Below, one piece after another: positions 1 to 6,232 of a DNA stretch of 57,368 nucleotides. Source of the stretch: a virus; the IMG/VR virus record IMGVR_UViG_3300009610_000033, positions 1 through 57,368 of that record; one strand, given 5' to 3'. A program made the position numbers and the translations under genes. The first letter of the stretch is position 1, and each line of letters begins with the position of its first letter. A model generated the notes under the pieces. That model did not search any database, was not told the DNA's origin, and saw nothing but the letters and a program-made list of their open reading frames with translations.

Positions 1-33
1 AGAGATGCGGCACATGGTGACTGGGGGTCGGCC

Positions 34-1881
34 ATGAGAATGGGGCCCCACGTCATGAGCCGGCTGGTGCCGGGCAGCCGGGCCTACGAGCTCTTCAAGC
101 TCTGGATCCTGCGCGTCCGCCCGCCGGTTGTGAAGTGGTGCCGCCAGAGCTTCGACCCGGAGCTGATGGCCTGGACCCGCGCGCAGGGCTGCAAGAACGT
201 CGGCCGCTGGGTGGAGGGCGACTGGCGCGAGCCGGGCCGCACCCTCGACGAGCTCCTCCAGTTTGCCGACTACCTGGATTTCGTGGAGTTCGGCAACGAG
301 GAGGAGCAGGGCAAGGACAACCCCCGCGAGTGGGCGCGCTTCTGTGGCAAAGGTCTGGAGTTCGCGCGGGATCTGGACGAACGCAACCGGCGCGCCGGCC
401 GGCAGGGCCCGAAAGCCTGCATCGCCAACACCAGCGTCGGACAGCCGGAGATCGCGCGCTGGGAGATGCCGGAGTGCCTGGACCTGGCCCGCTACATGGA
501 TGTCAACGGCCACGTCTGGGGCGTGCACGAGTACTACAAGCCCGTCCCCTGGGCGATGATCGAGGGCGACAAGGCAGCCTGGGACGGCACCCCACCGGCG
601 CGCGGCTGGCTGATGCTGCGAGTGGTGCAGGCCATCGAGGTCATGCGCCGCCACGGCATCAAGTTCCGCTTCATCGTGACCGAGAGCGGGCGCGACAACA
701 TCCCCGGCCAGCCGGGCGAGGGCGGCGGGTTCCGCGACGTGCCGGGCGAGCCATTCGCCGAGCGAATGGGCCAGTACGGCAGGCACCTCTCAGCCATCCC
801 CGAGTGCGTGGGATGGGTCGATTTCGGATTCAACGCATGGGCCGGGTGGACGCAGTTCGACCTGACCCTCGACGAAGCGATGCTGCTCGCTGTGTTGGCC
901 GTGTTGGAGCGGCTGCCTGGCGCGAGCAGCCCAGGCGGTACGCCGCCACCCCTACCGGAGGTAAAGATGCTGGAAGGTATCGATGTATCGCATCACCAGG
1001 GCGTGATGAACTGGGACCAGGCGCGTGCTGCAGGTGTCGCCTTCGCACTCATCAAGGCGACCGAGGGCTGGAGCTATGTGGATCCGCAGTTCGCGCGCAA
1101 CGCCGTCGGCGCGGCGCGTGTCGGCATCCCGTGGGGGCCGTACCACTACTTCCTCAACAACCTCGATCCGATCCGCCAGGCGCGGCACCTGGCCGCGACC
1201 TGCGAGGGCATCGCCCACCAGCTGCCGCCCTGCCTCGACCTGGAGGACACTAAGACTCCGCTCGACGAGGAGGCCTTCGCCCGGTTCGCCGCGGAGGTGG
1301 AGCGGCTCATGGGTCGGCCGGTGCTCTACACCGGGGCATGGTTCCTGGATGCCTACGTGGACCGGGACATCTCGTGGGCGTCGCGGCTTCCGCTGTGGCT
1401 GGCCGCCTACAGCACCAACCCGGCGTGGCCGAAGGCGCCGCGGCCGTGGGGTGAGGTGGCAGTCTGGCAATACACGAGCCGCGCGCCGGGCCCGGCCTTC
1501 GGCGCACAGTCGCAGGGAATCGACCGCAACCGTTTCCGTGGCAACCGCGAGCAGCTGCTGGCGCTGAGGATTCCGGCGGCGCCGGCGCCCGCACCAGACG
1601 GCGGCATGGACTGGGCCGGGCTGTGGCAACACGCCGAGCACGAGCAGGAGCGGCGTGGCGTCCACATCAACCCGGAGTCAGCCCTGCTTCGCACAGTGAA
1701 GGACGACGCCCGCGACGAGGAGCGCGAGCTGCAGGTGGTGCTCGGCGAGACGACCTACCCCGGCCCGAACGGCCAGGCCCGCACCTACATCGTTGCCCAG
1801 TCCTGGGACCGGAAGCGAAAGGTGCTGTTGGTCTGGAACGACAAGGAGGGCCGCGTGGAGACGCAGGAGCGTGCGGCATGA
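34..1881 (+). CDS. Endolysin: N-terminal glycosidase-like barrel plus GH25 lysozyme
   Basis: Predicted 615-residue cell-wall hydrolase. Residues about 312-515 form a GH25 (Chalaropsis-type) muramidase, which cuts the MurNAc-GlcNAc beta-1,4 bond. The GIDVSHHQG motif near residue 315, the LDLED motif near 404 and a late WQY motif are visible. Residues about 30-300 resemble a clan-A type TIM-barrel glycosidase, with candidate catalytic glutamates E89 (in FGNEE) and E217 (in VTESG); this assignment is weaker. A 90-residue charged tail follows and could bind the wall. Two barrels in one endolysin is unusual. The start ATG overlaps, as ATGA, the stop of the gene that enters from the other end if the map is circular. 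The gene overlaps the next one by ATGA. Alternative starts lie at 40 and 55. Confidence 0.85.
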   Translation: MRMGPHVMSRLVPGSRAYELFKLWILRVRPPVVKWCRQSFDPELMAWTRAQGCKNVGRWVEGDWREPGRTLDELLQFADYLDFVEFGNEEEQGKDNPREWARFCGKGLEFARDLDERNRRAGRQGPKACIANTSVGQPEIARWEMPECLDLARYMDVNGHVWGVHEYYKPVPWAMIEGDKAAWDGTPPARGWLMLRVVQAIEVMRRHGIKFRFIVTESGRDNIPGQPGEGGGFRDVPGEPFAERMGQYGRHLSAIPECVGWVDFGFNAWAGWTQFDLTLDEAMLLAVLAVLERLPGASSPGGTPPPLPEVKMLEGIDVSHHQGVMNWDQARAAGVAFALIKATEGWSYVDPQFARNAVGAARVGIPWGPYHYFLNNLDPIRQARHLAATCEGIAHQLPPCLDLEDTKTPLDEEAFARFAAEVERLMGRPVLYTGAWFLDAYVDRDISWASRLPLWLAAYSTNPAWPKAPRPWGEVAVWQYTSRAPGPAFGAQSQGIDRNRFRGNREQLLALRIPAAPAPAPDGGMDWAGLWQHAEHEQERRGVHINPESALLRTVKDDARDEERELQVVLGETTYPGPNGQARTYIVAQSWDRKRKVLLVWNDKEGRVETQERAA

Positions 1882-2549
1882 CCCGCTCGGCGATCGCCAT
1901 CCTCGTCGTCCTGGCCGGCCTGCTCGCCTTCGTGGCGTGCGGGCGTGATGCTGGCGCCGGCGCCAGCCACGCGTCATTCATCTACGGTGACCGGCGAGCT
2001 CCGATCGGCGCCATACCTGAAACGACAAGACCACAACCCCTTCGCTGGCCCGCCCAGCCGATCACCGCGACGGCGACGCTGACCGCCACGATCACGGTGA
2101 CCCCGACTGTGGCCACGCCGACCGCGACCAACACCCCGTCGGCGCCAGGTCCGCTGGTCATGTCGTTCGTGGGCGAGGGCCGCTGGCTGTGGATCACCCG
2201 GCGCAAGGTGGACGCCCCACCCGGCAGCACACCCGAATTCGTGCTGTTCATCGAAGGCTCGCAGGCTGGGGGGACCCGCTACGAAGACGGCTACGACTAC
2301 TTCCAGGACATCCCCGGGCCGACCGCCACCATGTTCGGCGCAGAGACCGACGAGCCGACCGCGACAGACACGCCCACGCCAGCGCCGACGCAGACCCCGT
2401 GGCTTGTTGTGACCGTGATCGTGGTGACGGCCACGCCCGAGCCGACCGCCACGGCGCCACCTACGGCGTCAGCGACGGCGACGCGGGTGCTGCTGTTGCC
2501 CATCACCGTGCGCGGCTTCCGGCGGTGGGAATGGTGGCTGCGGCGATGA
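1878..2549 (+). CDS. Exported PT-rich protein, possible lipoprotein
   Basis: 223 residues. It begins with a positively charged start and a hydrophobic stretch (residues 4-20) ending in VAC (C21), a weak lipobox-like site, so it is probably exported or membrane-anchored. Two Pro/Thr/Ala-rich linkers (about residues 55-90 and 155-205) flank a small unrecognised domain. Such linkers, and the LLLP-type hydrophobic patch near the C-terminus, are typical of secreted Chloroflexota proteins. It sits directly behind the endolysin (ATGA overlap), so a spanin-like or envelope role in lysis is possible but unproven. The start is set by that overlap; the open frame extends further upstream inside the lysin gene and was not used. 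Confidence 0.7.
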   Translation: MTRSAIAILVVLAGLLAFVACGRDAGAGASHASFIYGDRRAPIGAIPETTRPQPLRWPAQPITATATLTATITVTPTVATPTATNTPSAPGPLVMSFVGEGRWLWITRRKVDAPPGSTPEFVLFIEGSQAGGTRYEDGYDYFQDIPGPTATMFGAETDEPTATDTPTPAPTQTPWLVVTVIVVTATPEPTATAPPTASATATRVLLLPITVRGFRRWEWWLRR

Positions 2550-2722
2550 CCACCTGGACCGCCGACCTGCCGCTGCGCCACGTCCACAGTGGCCACCCGT
2601 GCACCGTCACCGGGCTGGTGGTCGTCGACTCGCCGCACTACGGCCCGCGGATGTACTACCGCACCACGACCGGTGAGCTGGTGCCGGTGGGATACCCGGT
2701 GCGCCAGCTGGGGCCGCGCTGA
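2546..2722 (+). CDS. Small hypothetical protein
   Basis: 58 residues, starting at an ATGA overlap with the preceding exported protein. It has the look of a small beta-rich (SH3-like) fold, with a run of Tyr, Val and Gly residues and no cysteine pair or membrane segment. No family is recognised. The longer frame that opens at 2189 inside the upstream gene is taken as out-of-frame reading, because the coupled start agrees with the style of the rest of the genome. Confidence 0.55.
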   Translation: MTTWTADLPLRHVHSGHPCTVTGLVVVDSPHYGPRMYYRTTTGELVPVGYPVRQLGPR

Positions 2723-2809
2723 CCATGCCGCTGCAGCTGCTCGGCGCCGCCGAGCTCGACGAGTACCGCGACGCCGGCCACCCGGGCCGGCGCGAAGAGG
2801 AGGACTCAG

Positions 2810-3019
2810 ATGGACCAGGACCTGACGGAGCGGAACTTCACCTACCACCCACCGAAGCCCGGGCAGCCGGAGAAGTACGAGCGGCTGCGCGAGGAGGCGA
2901 AGGCGCTGGCGCGGAGCATCGAGGAGCTGTGCCCGTCCAGCCGTGAGCGCAGCCTCGCCATGACGAACCTGGAGCAGGCCGTCATGTGGGCCAACGCGGC
3001 GATCGCCCGCAACGAGTAG
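2810..3019 (+). CDS. Acb2/Tad1-type cyclic-nucleotide sponge (anti-CBASS)
   Basis: 69 residues matching from memory the Acb2/Tad1 hairpin-domain family. The N-terminal FTYHPPKPGQ stretch (residues 10-19) is followed by one long helix and then a second helix with the signature SRERSLAMTNLEQAVMW (44-60) and an IARN end. Known members assemble into hexamers and bind the cyclic di- and trinucleotides made by CBASS and related immune synthases, so the effector is never activated. An AGGAGG ribosome site 6-8 bases upstream fixes the start. The gene lies between the lysis genes and the holin candidate and is followed by a hairpin at 3031-3055. The family call is strong; binding activity is inferred and the ligand-contacting residues should be checked by alignment. 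Confidence 0.85.
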   Translation: MDQDLTERNFTYHPPKPGQPEKYERLREEAKALARSIEELCPSSRERSLAMTNLEQAVMWANAAIARNE

Positions 3020-3030
3020 CTGGCAGCACA

Positions 3031-3055
3031 ACGCCCCCGCTGTGGGCAGGGGCGT
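3031..3055 (+). terminator. Hairpin after the Acb2-like gene
   Basis: ACGCCCC (3031-3037) can pair with GGGGCGT (3049-3055) around an 11-base loop. There is no T-run after it, so this may be a weak terminator or an RNA-stabilising hairpin between the sponge gene and the membrane protein gene. Confidence 0.4.
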
Positions 3056-3125
3056 GCGCTGAACATTCGGAACCACCCGGCATTGTACCCGGGGCCGGCA
3101 GTTCTATCAACAGGAGGATACGATC

Positions 3126-3632
3126 ATGATCCGACGTCTCAAGGGTCTGCGGACCCGAACCAAGGCGGCGCTGTGCGCCGCCATCACGCTCTTCGTGCTC
3201 GGCCTCGTCGCGCCGGCGACGACCCTCGCCGCGTCGCCGGCGATCCGCGTGGCCCAGGAGGTCCCGCTGCCCGACAACATCGAGCAGCTCGTCGCGGCCT
3301 TCCTCACCATCTCGGCGGGGGTGGCCACGGTGATCGGCCTGACCGGTCTCGGCAAGTGGCTCGCGAAGATCAGCGGCCGCGAGATCGGCGGCAACCAGGT
3401 GCGCGCGGTGCTGGGGGTCGCCGCGGTGGGGACGAGTGTGGTCTACGCCTCACTGTGCGCGTGCGCCGGCGTGGTCGCGTTCCCCGTCGGCGGCGACCAG
3501 AGCGAGATGCTGCGCTGGCTGTGGGCGAGTTCGGGCACGCTGATCCTGTTGTCCATGGCCGTGTGGAAGAAGTTCGTGCGCCAGGAGCCGGAGATCATCG
3601 AGCTGCCGGCGGTGTTCGGCTCGACGCAGTAG
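3126..3632 (+). CDS. Four-helix membrane protein, holin candidate
   Basis: 168 residues with four hydrophobic segments at about 13-36, 56-76, 93-118 and 131-148. The first could be a cleavable signal or signal anchor. A short charged tail (KKFVRQEPE) follows. Such a protein next to an endolysin is a natural holin or membrane-pore candidate that would release the lysin, although an XhlA-like lysis helper is also encoded at 56895. An AGGAGG site at 3113-3118 supports the ATG. It is the last gene of the rightward structural/lysis transcript and is followed by a strong bidirectional hairpin. No sequence family was recognised. Confidence 0.6.
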   Translation: MIRRLKGLRTRTKAALCAAITLFVLGLVAPATTLAASPAIRVAQEVPLPDNIEQLVAAFLTISAGVATVIGLTGLGKWLAKISGREIGGNQVRAVLGVAAVGTSVVYASLCACAGVVAFPVGGDQSEMLRWLWASSGTLILLSMAVWKKFVRQEPEIIELPAVFGSTQ

Positions 3633-3660
3633 GCGACGGAGCGAGGGAGTGGGGAAGAGC

Positions 3661-3689
3661 GAGGCCCCCGGTGACGAGCCGGGGGCCTC
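3661..3689. terminator. Bidirectional terminator between convergent genes
   Basis: A perfect 11-bp stem, GAGGCCCCCGG (3661-3671) with CCGGGGGCCTC (3679-3689), and a 7-base loop. It lies exactly between the end of the rightward transcript (3632) and the end of the leftward one (3703). The T-run is poor, as is common in high-GC genomes. Confidence 0.7.
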
Positions 3690-3702
3690 TGAGCTAGCTA
3701 TG

Positions 3703-4236
3703 TCATTGATCCTTTGCCGCCCGAGATGCCTCGGTGCTTGCGCCCTTGTCCACCTTCTCATCTGAGCGCCCCATGTAGGCGGTGGCGATGGTAGCTAGTG
3801 CCGGGATGAGGGCTACCAGTGATGCAACCGGCATTCCCATCAGAATTAGGCCGGTAGTGGCAGCCAGCGACAGGACAGCTATGGTTGCAGAGAGCCACTG
3901 GCCGCGACGAGTTATCAGCAATTCCTCGCGCTGGAGATCTAACTGCTGTTCCTGCAAGTCCTGCTGTCGCTCCATGAACCGGTGGCGGTGTTCCTGCTCG
4001 CGCTTGGCCATGAGAACGATTTCGGCCGGAGCGTCTGCCCACACGCGACCATACGCCGCGAGCTCGTCTGCGGGCGGCAGGGGGCCTGCGTGAAACTCGT
4101 GCTTCTCGATCTCAACTCGCGCCTCTCCCCAGCCATCACCGCCAATGGCGGCGTCCCCGTCATGGTCGAGATTGGACTGTGCGTCGGTCCGACGACGGGC
4201 AGATACTATTGGGCGCCGCGCCCTGCTCTTCGTCAC
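3703..4236 (-). CDS. DUF2335-family membrane protein
   Basis: 177 residues from a GTG start at 4236. After an acidic N-terminal region it carries the DUF2335 pattern GPLPPADELAAYGRVW, a Glu/Gln-rich helix likely to be a coiled coil, and two adjacent hydrophobic segments near the C-terminus (ATIAVLSLAATTGLILMG and the following stretch), ending in a short cytoplasmic-type tail. The function of the family is unknown. The start was chosen because the GTG lies 5 bases after the stop of the upstream gene; the same frame is open to 4548, but there the other frame is the better coding frame. It is the second gene of a two-gene cassette with its own promoter, so a lysogenic-conversion or superinfection-exclusion role is a reasonable guess only. 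Confidence 0.65.
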   Translation of the reverse strand: MTKSRARRPIVSARRRTDAQSNLDHDGDAAIGGDGWGEARVEIEKHEFHAGPLPPADELAAYGRVWADAPAEIVLMAKREQEHRHRFMERQQDLQEQQLDLQREELLITRRGQWLSATIAVLSLAATTGLILMGMPVASLVALIPALATIATAYMGRSDEKVDKGASTEASRAAKDQ

Positions 4237-4241
4237 GCGAC

Positions 4242-4490
4242 CTAAAGGCCATCCATCCCGGTCAACCGCTGTTGCATGGGCAACTGGCGGCGCTCGGCCT
4301 CGGCTGGAAACTCCGAGAAGGCCTTCCGGAAGTAGCCGCCAACGCACACCCAGTCGTAATACTGCGACAGAAGCGGGAGTGGCTGGATGGAACGTCGCTT
4401 GGGGGTATGAACACCGTACAGATCGTAGGCCCGAAACATCCCGGCGACGAAGATGGAACGGCGGCGGCGACCGACGTGATGAATTTCCAT
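4242..4490 (-). CDS. Small hypothetical protein of the DUF2335 cassette
   Basis: 82 residues, basic near the N-terminus and rich in aromatic residues in the middle (LSQYYDWVCVGGYFRKAF). The ATG at 4490 lies only 6 bases after the -10 box of a good promoter, so the messenger is probably leaderless. No family is recognised and there is no signal peptide or membrane segment. It is followed after 5 bases by the DUF2335 gene. The pair with its private promoter looks like a moron expressed from the prophage. Confidence 0.55.
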   Translation of the reverse strand: MEIHHVGRRRRSIFVAGMFRAYDLYGVHTPKRRSIQPLPLLSQYYDWVCVGGYFRKAFSEFPAEAERRQLPMQQRLTGMDGL

Positions 4491-4496
4491 AGCGCG

Positions 4497-4526
4497 AGTA
4501 TAGGCTCCTACGTTTTGTGACGTCAA
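4497..4526 (-). promoter_or_regulatory. Promoter of the DUF2335 cassette (leaderless start)
   Basis: On the minus strand TTGACG (4526-4521) is followed after 18 bases by TATACT (4502-4497). The predicted transcription start falls on or next to the ATG at 4490, so translation would begin at the 5' end of the messenger. A TGACGTCA palindrome (4518-4525) overlaps the -35 box and could be an operator. Confidence 0.7.
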
Positions 4527-4548
4527 ACCGTTTCGGAAAAGTGCCCAC

Positions 4549-5007
4549 TCACCCCGTCAGCAGCCGCACCGGCATCTTCCCCGACTCGTACGCCAGCGCC
4601 ACAGCGGGCAGCGCGTGGTCGCCCACCGTCAACCCGTCGGGCATCACCAGGTAGGCGAGCCACTCCGAGTCGAACGTGGCGATGCCGCTCTCCACGGCCT
4701 CAAGCTTCGCCTTGACCACAAGGGCCAGCGCCCGCCACCGCTGCTTCACGGCCTGTTCGTAGGCGCCGGCCGCCGAGCTCGCCGTGCGCAGCCGCCCCGT
4801 CTCGGTGTGCGTGAACTCGTCGTCCTCGGGATCCGGCAGCGGCACGACGATGCGCACCTGGCGGCCAGCCATGCGGAAGCCGACCATGCCCCGGGTGCCC
4901 TCCTCGCCGAACATGAAGCCGTCCGCACCGTAGCGGCGCAGGGTGGCACGGATCTCGGTTATGCTGCGGTCCTGGCTCACGGCCGTGTCGGCGGCGTAGC
5001 GTGCCAT
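4549..5007 (-). CDS. Conserved phage protein of unknown function
   Basis: 152 residues starting MARYAADTAV. The pattern is one often seen in tailed phages: an N-terminal RSITEIRATLRRYGADGF region, a short beta-rich middle with an acidic loop, then KQRWRALALVVKAKLEAVESGI and a C-terminal PDG..VGDHALP segment. Function is unknown. The start ATG overlaps the TGA of the upstream membrane-HTH gene by one base, which favours it over the in-frame ATG at 5025. It is the last gene of the leftward operon before the independent DUF2335 cassette. Confidence 0.7.
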   Translation of the reverse strand: MARYAADTAVSQDRSITEIRATLRRYGADGFMFGEEGTRGMVGFRMAGRQVRIVVPLPDPEDDEFTHTETGRLRTASSAAGAYEQAVKQRWRALALVVKAKLEAVESGIATFDSEWLAYLVMPDGLTVGDHALPAVALAYESGKMPVRLLTG

Positions 5008-5765
5008 CAGGTTGCGACCTCCCATCCTTGCCCATTCCGGTGCAGCTCCCCTGCCTCGATCATCCGCGCCACCGTCGTCGGGCTGGTCTCCGCCCGCCGG
5101 GCGAGCTCCCGCTGTGACACGCTCGGGTGCACCGCTGCAACGCCCCTGACACGCTCGCGCGGATCGGTGACCACCTGGTGCTCCACCTGATCGGCCACCG
5201 TTGCGGGGCGTTCCACCGGGGCCGGCACTGTGGCCACCAGGTCCGACGCGGGTAGCGCCTCCTGCTCCACCACCGGTGCGGGCGGTGCAACAGCCCCCCG
5301 CTCCGTGGCCGCCGATGTCTCCAGCACGCGGGCCAGGTAGAGCGCCAGCAACGGCAGCGTGGCGGACAGGGCGATCAGCTTTAGCTGGGAGTAGCGGGTG
5401 AGCGCGACGAAGGTGGCCACACCGCTAGCGTCGCCGGGACCAGCCACCACAGACAGGGCATGGTCGAAGTTGGCCAGAGCCGAGAGCGCCGCGAACACCG
5501 CCACGCCTGCCCACAGGTCGCGTGCCGGCTTCCCAGCGCGTGCCCGGGCCCCGACTCCCCACGCCAGGGCAATCAGGCCCACGTCCACCGCAACGGCCGC
5601 CATCGGCGCCGTGATCGGGGCGAGTGACCGCAGCCAGGCCGGGGCGCCGCCGTGCTCCAGCGTGCCGAACGTGCCGGCCACGTGTGCCCAGGACGCGACA
5701 AGCACGGTGGCCAGGGCCAGCCACAAAGCGTTTGCAGGCGTTGCGTAGCGTTGCAGGCGTTGCAT
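5007..5765 (-). CDS. Four-helix membrane protein with C-terminal HTH domain
   Basis: 252 residues. Hydrophobic segments at about 12-33, 50-73, 84-103 and 129-148 suggest four membrane helices. A Pro/Ala/Val-rich linker (155-205) leads to a helix-turn-helix at 212-243 (VSQRELARRAETSPTTVARMIEAG). A membrane-tethered DNA-binding protein next to an FtsK-type ATPase recalls Spd/Tra partners of actinobacterial conjugative plasmids, but homology is not shown. The start at 5765 has a GAGGG site 4-5 bases upstream and lies 7 bases after the previous stop; ATGs at 5795 and 5846 would overlap the previous gene. Confidence 0.65.
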   Translation of the reverse strand: MQRLQRYATPANALWLALATVLVASWAHVAGTFGTLEHGGAPAWLRSLAPITAPMAAVAVDVGLIALAWGVGARARAGKPARDLWAGVAVFAALSALANFDHALSVVAGPGDASGVATFVALTRYSQLKLIALSATLPLLALYLARVLETSAATERGAVAPPAPVVEQEALPASDLVATVPAPVERPATVADQVEHQVVTDPRERVRGVAAVHPSVSQRELARRAETSPTTVARMIEAGELHRNGQGWEVAT

Positions 5766-5772
5766 CTTTCCC

Positions 5773-6162
5773 TCACTCTCCAAACGCACGGCCATTCTCC
5801 TCCCACGTCGGTCCCGGCTGGTCCACCACGTCCGGCGTCGGCACACCGCTCAGCATCGCTGCCAGGTAGTTGGACGCGTCCGGTGCTGCCTGCCCGGTCA
5901 TCCCCTTCGTCAGTGCCATTGCCCGCATGGCGATCAGGTCTGCCTCGATCTGCAGGCGCAGCGCTGTGGCCCTGGCTTCCATCGCTTCACGGAAGCGCCG
6001 GAAGTCGATGCCGATCAACCACAGGACGAGGCACAGCAGACAGCCGCCGATGACGACCCAGGTGAGCCGGTCATCCAGGTACACCCGGTGAGCCATGAGC
6101 AGCACGGCGCCGGCGACGCCCACGCCGCCCATCACGCCGCCCGCCCGGAGCGCGCCGTCCAC
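5773..6162 (-). CDS. Two-helix membrane protein
   Basis: 129 residues with two hydrophobic segments (about 9-24 and 33-52) separated by a short charged loop, then a long amphipathic helix with Arg/Glu repeats (FRRFREAMEARATALR) and a Pro-rich tail. No family is recognised. It stands between the HNH-FtsK gene and the membrane-HTH gene in the same leftward operon, so the three may form one membrane-associated complex. The start follows a 70-base gap that contains a palindrome. Confidence 0.55.
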   Translation of the reverse strand: MDGALRAGGVMGGVGVAGAVLLMAHRVYLDDRLTWVVIGGCLLCLVLWLIGIDFRRFREAMEARATALRLQIEADLIAMRAMALTKGMTGQAAPDASNYLAAMLSGVPTPDVVDQPGPTWEENGRAFGE

Positions 6163-6201
6163 TCAGTCTACCGCCCGCCCACTGAACGGGAGGGTATGTA
6201 G

Positions 6202-6216
6202 TAGGCTAGTAGCCTA
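6202..6216. promoter_or_regulatory. Palindrome upstream of the two-helix membrane protein
   Basis: TAGGCT-AGT-AGCCTA (6202-6216), set in further TAGTAG repeats (6197-6220), is located in the only intergenic gap of the leftward operon. It may be an operator or internal control site; no clear promoter hexamers go with it. Confidence 0.4.
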
Positions 6217-6232
6217 GTAGGGGTGGGTGAAG

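Noticed and set aside
2725-2946. Possible 73-residue gene overlapping the Acb2-like gene
   Set aside because: Only its first 28 codons lie outside the Acb2 gene, and the rest turns Gly/Ala/Arg-rich as expected for an out-of-frame reading. The Acb2 frame has the ribosome site and the family match.
4242-4548. Long N-terminal extension of the DUF2335 protein
   Set aside because: The DUF2335 frame is open to 4548, but this part is Arg/Pro/Ser-rich and the alternative frame gives a better protein with a promoter placed exactly at its ATG.
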